Assembly (NCBI GenBank): GCA_020205615.1
Contig: CM035165.1
Coordinates: 87,358,005 to 87,422,004 of the forward strand
Direction of reading: 5' to 3'
Source: Panax quinquefolius
Lineage: Eukaryota > Streptophyta > Magnoliopsida > Apiales > Araliaceae
Length of the DNA stretch: 64,000 bases
Part shown: positions 60,436-64,000 of the stretch, piece by piece
Position numbering within the stretch: the stretch's first letter is position 1
Layout: each line of letters opens with the position of its first letter
The notes under the pieces: generated by a model
The model's database searches: none
What the model was told of the DNA's origin: nothing
Seen by the model: only the letters and a program-made list of their open reading frames with translations
Made by a program: the position numbers and the translations under genes

Positions 60436-62879
60436 TAATTACGTGTTAAAGAAAGAGGAACTTGGTTTTACGATTAAAAACATGTTTGAGCGTATGTTTT
60501 GCAAAATAACAAAATTGGTATGTGATTATATAAATTGTGAACTACTATGAAATTGAACTATACATGTTAATATGTGAGTATACTTGTATTTCAAAGGTAT
60601 TAATTTGATTATGAGCATGAAATTACGTTCACTATAAATTGACATTTCATCAATGGAGTTTTATTTAAAAAAAAAACCACAGTGTTTCAAAGAATTAGTT
60701 ATGATATTGATTAATTAGTGGTTGGTAATTGGTATATGGATGATTGTTAGCCATTATGTGTAATTTATATTAGTTATACATGTTGTTTGGGGTGAATTGT
60801 TGTTAAGGTTTTGGACAGTAGCTTTAGCTCTGTTCTTCGTTTTTTAGTTACGTGAGTTTGATGCCCAGTCGTCAAAATTCACGCTCCAGTACCAATTTTA
60901 TGCCCCTAAATGGAAAAATAGGCCAGAAAGTTCGCCCCAATGTTGATTTGGAATTCGCCCCGGCCGACGATACTTCGCGCTTCCATATTGTGGAAAAGTT
61001 ATCTAGTTAGGCGCTTTTGATCTCCTGTAGTAAAACGACCATAACTTTCTTATAAGAACTCTGATTGAGTTGATTCAAGATGATCCAGAACGAGGACAAA
61101 TAGACCTACAACTTTCATGCTTTAAGTGTGTTTATTTGAGGTCTGTAACAGTAGTCAAAATGGCCATCTTTAGAATTGTTGTGTATTTGGAGCCAATCGG
61201 ATATCGGGATGCACGAATGCAAGTGCAACCCTTTGGTATTAGTATAACTTAATGATAACATGTTGGACATGTAATAGGATGTTGTATCAAGTTGTTAATG
61301 TGCATGTGGTGCAATGACATGATCACTTAAGTAGTTGTAATAAAGCTAAAAAGTAATGTTCATGAAAAGATGTGACGTTGTTTAAACTTAAACTTAGTTA
61401 GTAGCTATACTAAGAGTAATAAAGTAACTCATAAAGGTAATGTTAGTGTAACTAATGTGTATTGTCAATACATATGGTATGTGTAGGACTTGGGGTGAAC
61501 GTGAATAGTAATTGTTTAACCTCACGATTAGGTAAGTTCTCTTACTCTCTACTTTTATAATTGTAAGCAAGTTTCTAAACCTATCTTTATACATTAAGCA
61601 AGTTCTCTAACTCCATACTCTCGTTGAGTTAGTTTGTTGTGTTTAAGCAAGTTTTCTAATTCTAAAGCTTCGTTATGCAAATTTCATATGCTATACTTTA
61701 TTGAGTAAAGTATTTCCATTAAGCAACTTCATTGTATCCGAGTTATTCATGATGATACAAGTTTCCCATCTCCACACTTTCGTTGAGATAGTTATTATGA
61801 TTATGCAAGTTTTCTTAACTCTAAACTTGTTATATTAGCATCTGAAGTACCTTTAGTTTTATCGTTCAAGTTATTATTTGTTGTGCATGCTTGATATTAA
61901 ATTCTAAGATGTAACCTTAGCTTAATGTTATTCAAAGCAAGGTATGATGTGTTATTCAATAGTTATGCTATTAGATTATCCTAAAGCATGAACTTAGAGC
62001 GAAATATTTATTCGATTATGATTATTCAATAACATAGTGTTATTATCTTTTATTCAACTAATCCTTAGTTGATGTCCGTTGAATTCAAATTACCTTGAAG
62101 TGTATCCAAACCAAACTATCTTTGGGGCGGACTTGTACTCAAAATCTTGAGATGAACAACCCTATTTATAGGGGTTTACGCTTAGTTTTGTACTTTCTTA
62201 TTTGAAATGTTTGTATACAATACATGTATGCGAAGGGTTGATCCCCTAAGTACCTTAAAGTCATTATGGTCGTTATGGTAGTAAAAGTTTAAGTTGAAAG
62301 ATTACTTATAAGCTTGTGGACAAGGTTAGTGGTCATTAGACCCTCGATGAATGTTAAGATGTTAATAGGACTTATTATTTAGTTCTATTGAGCCCCTGAA
62401 TGGGCAAGGAATGTTTAAGATATTAATAGAACCTATTGTTTAAAATGTTAATAGAACTTTGTTATTGAGCCCCTGAATGGGCGAGAGAATGTAAAAGTTA
62501 TTCATTGTTATTTCAAGTGAGCCTTGTTTGCTCACTCTTGCTATAAAATCCTTACATTAAAAGATGGAAAGGGTGATGTACCTAGCACCGATGAAAGGAA
62601 AGGGAAAGATGAACAATCTTGAAGACTTGTAATAGTTTTGATAGTTTTATTATCAAACTTTGGTTTAAAGAATGTAATGAAGTTTATTTAAATTTTCGCA
62701 TGAATGATTGTTTGTAAAGGTTAGATAACTTTGGGAGATTTTATTTTATGTAATTCTGTGTATGGGCGGGTTTATTATTCAATTTTATTTATGATTGGGT
62801 AGTTATAAATGAATGTTTTGATTACGTGAACACCAAATCTTGAGGTAATGAAGTGCAAAGAGATTTGGGGGTGTCCTGA
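59517..62879 (+). repeat. Gypsy LTR E7 (5' LTR)
   Basis: About 3.36 kb, from TGTAACATTCCAG to GGGGGTGTCCTGA, followed by a PBS. It contains a tandem pair of 27-nt hairpins (59634-59660 and 59670-59696), a TA tract (60383-60433), a block shared with the E3 LTR (61030-61115), a TATTTATAGGGG promoter-like site at about 62163 and three GCCCCTGAATGGGC-type repeats (62390-62490). The frame at 61070-61252 lies within the shared block and is not a known protein. Confidence 0.75.
59634..59696 (+). repeat. Tandem pair of 11-bp-stem hairpins in E7 LTR
   Basis: TTAATTATTTA / TAAATAATTAA stems with loops TTTGC (59634-59660) and TTTGT (59670-59696), separated by TGTGATTAG. Two directly repeated perfect hairpins. 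Confidence 0.85.
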
Positions 62880-62894
62880 AGTTAGTATCAAAGC
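62880..62894 (+). other. E7 primer-binding site
   Basis: AGTTAGTATCAAAGC directly after the LTR, a mutated form of the E3 site GTTGGTATCAAAGC. The following TTTAGGTTATGAACCTTAGG is also shared with E3 (23034-23054), so the two elements are relatives. Confidence 0.65.
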
Positions 62895-63087
62895 TTTAGG
62901 TTATGAACCTTAGGTGGGGGAAAAAGCCTTAGGAAGTAACCTTTGAAAAGATAGTGGAGATAACTCTTATCGAGTTTTAAGGAAGAAGTAATAAAACACT
63001 TATGTGCTTATGTGTTTATAACTTATGTGCTCACGAGTGTCGAGTAGAATGATTAATAACTAAAACTTTAAAATTTTGTTGTCAGGA

Positions 63088-63720
63088 TGACTAATGTCGG
63101 AGAATCCGGTCAGGCTAGGGAGGAGGGACCTCAAATGCCTATAGAGGAGGAGCCTCGCGACATTCAGGTTGTTTAGGAACAACTCTTTGCCACGAAGTCG
63201 GCCCCGTTGGTCACGATGGTTGAAGATGAGGATGATGATGTGGAGATGGATGAGGAGGATCCAGTGGAGTTGCCACGGGAGGATGAGGATAACGAGGGCG
63301 AGGAGGAAGAGACTCCACTAACCTCGATGGTTTTTCGTATGTATGATGAAGTCTACGACCATAGTAACGTGGAACTTGAGGACACAGTTGAGGAGGAGTT
63401 GCGAGGAGATAGTGGTTTGAACAACGATTTGATGATGACACGAAGACGACGACATCCGGGATCGAGATGAGCGTCTAACTAATGTTGAAGAGAAGGCGTC
63501 TGGTGAAGGAGAGAAGAACAAATGATCGAGATGGTCGTGGGCGAAGAAAAAGTTTGAATGAAGAAGCTACCAAGAGGCGAGAAGCTGAAGGCGCATCTGA
63601 GGAAGCTTATCAATGAATTTGGAAGAAGCGATAAGGGACGCACAAACAAAGAGGATGAAGATGGAAGAGATGGATAAAGTATTCAATCTGGTGATCAATC
63701 GAGCTCAAGATCGGGTCATG
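63088..63720 (+). pseudogene. E7 gag start (acidic N-terminus)
   Basis: ATG at 63088 opens MTNVGESGQAREEGPQ, a stop follows near 63174, and an 87-residue frame (63207-63470) is extremely acidic (runs such as DEDDDVEMDEEDP). Further on, the code is frameshifted with Arg/Lys/Glu-rich pieces. The position after LTR and PBS says gag, but no capsid motif is visible before the window ends. Low-complexity acidic N-termini occur in plant gypsy Gags. Confidence 0.5.
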
Positions 63721-64000
63721 GGTTATCCAATTCGATTTGAAACTCTGCCATCATCATCGTGTTAGATCGTAGAACCATGTTAGTGTTATGGAAGAAAGAA
63801 GCGTCGAAAGGCTACGGAGTATCTTAATAGATCATCGTAGGAAATGTGTATATTTTGAAAGTAATAAGTGTTAAATAATGTGTAAATCCCTAGTGTTAAG
63901 TAACCATGGGATATGAGAATGATGATGTTGTCTGTAACTTTTGTAGTTTAGGAAAGGAATGTAAATAGCGATGATGCTATTATTGTTATATTTTTTCAAA
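63721..64000. other. AT-rich end, nothing recognised
   Basis: Probably a continuation of the E7 internal region. No motif or repeat seen. Confidence 0.4.

Overview
This 64 kb window is repeat-filled plant nuclear DNA, most likely from a flowering plant with a large, AT-rich genome. I see no host gene. Almost every base belongs to LTR retrotransposons, DNA transposons or simple repeats. Lineages were assigned by protein motifs, primer-binding sites (PBS), polypurine tracts (PPT), LTR pairing and target-site duplications (TSDs) read by eye. Most element genes are broken by stops and frameshifts.

Left third (1-30118): an old plus-strand Ty3/gypsy element (E3) has the end of its 5' LTR at 22081-23020, a PBS at 23021, a wasted internal region to 27008 (holding a 1.26 kb hAT element, 23364-24625), and a 3' LTR from 27009. 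A second gypsy-type LTR family (E1; 1-1926, 1927-2236, 20378-22080) sits in the 5' LTR of E3. A minus-strand Ty1/copia element (2237-20377, TSD TATAT) is inserted in E1. It contains a second copy of itself (4517-13773). Its LTRs and 5' leader are full of short perfect hairpins.

Middle (30119-51492): a plus-strand Tat/Ogre-type Ty3/gypsy element interrupts the 3' LTR of E3. In order it has a 3.1 kb LTR with two MITE-like palindromes in TA repeats, a PBS, gag, protease, a G-patch-like segment, a possible intron, RT, RNase H, an extra archaeal-type RNase H, integrase, 3' repeats, and an antisense gene relic resembling a plant mobile domain/DUF7745 protein. Its gag is split by a minus-strand chromodomain gypsy element (34453-40958, TSD AGAAA).

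Right (51493-64000): an LTR fragment (E6) contains a 1.57 kb fold-back element and is cut by another E1-family LTR (E5). That is cut by a CACTA transposon (56761 onward) with two recognisable exons and an intronic 168-bp minisatellite. The CACTA is cut by a further gypsy LTR (E7, 59517-62879), whose PBS and gag start run off the window.

The layout is a nest up to six levels deep (E3 > Ogre > E6 > E5 > CACTA > E7). The missing right-hand halves should lie beyond base 64000 in reverse order. The most unusual signal is a set of hairpin arrays with a constant loop and varying but complementary stems, found separately in several of the LTR families. The Copia array presents GGAG/AGAG loops in the sense RNA.
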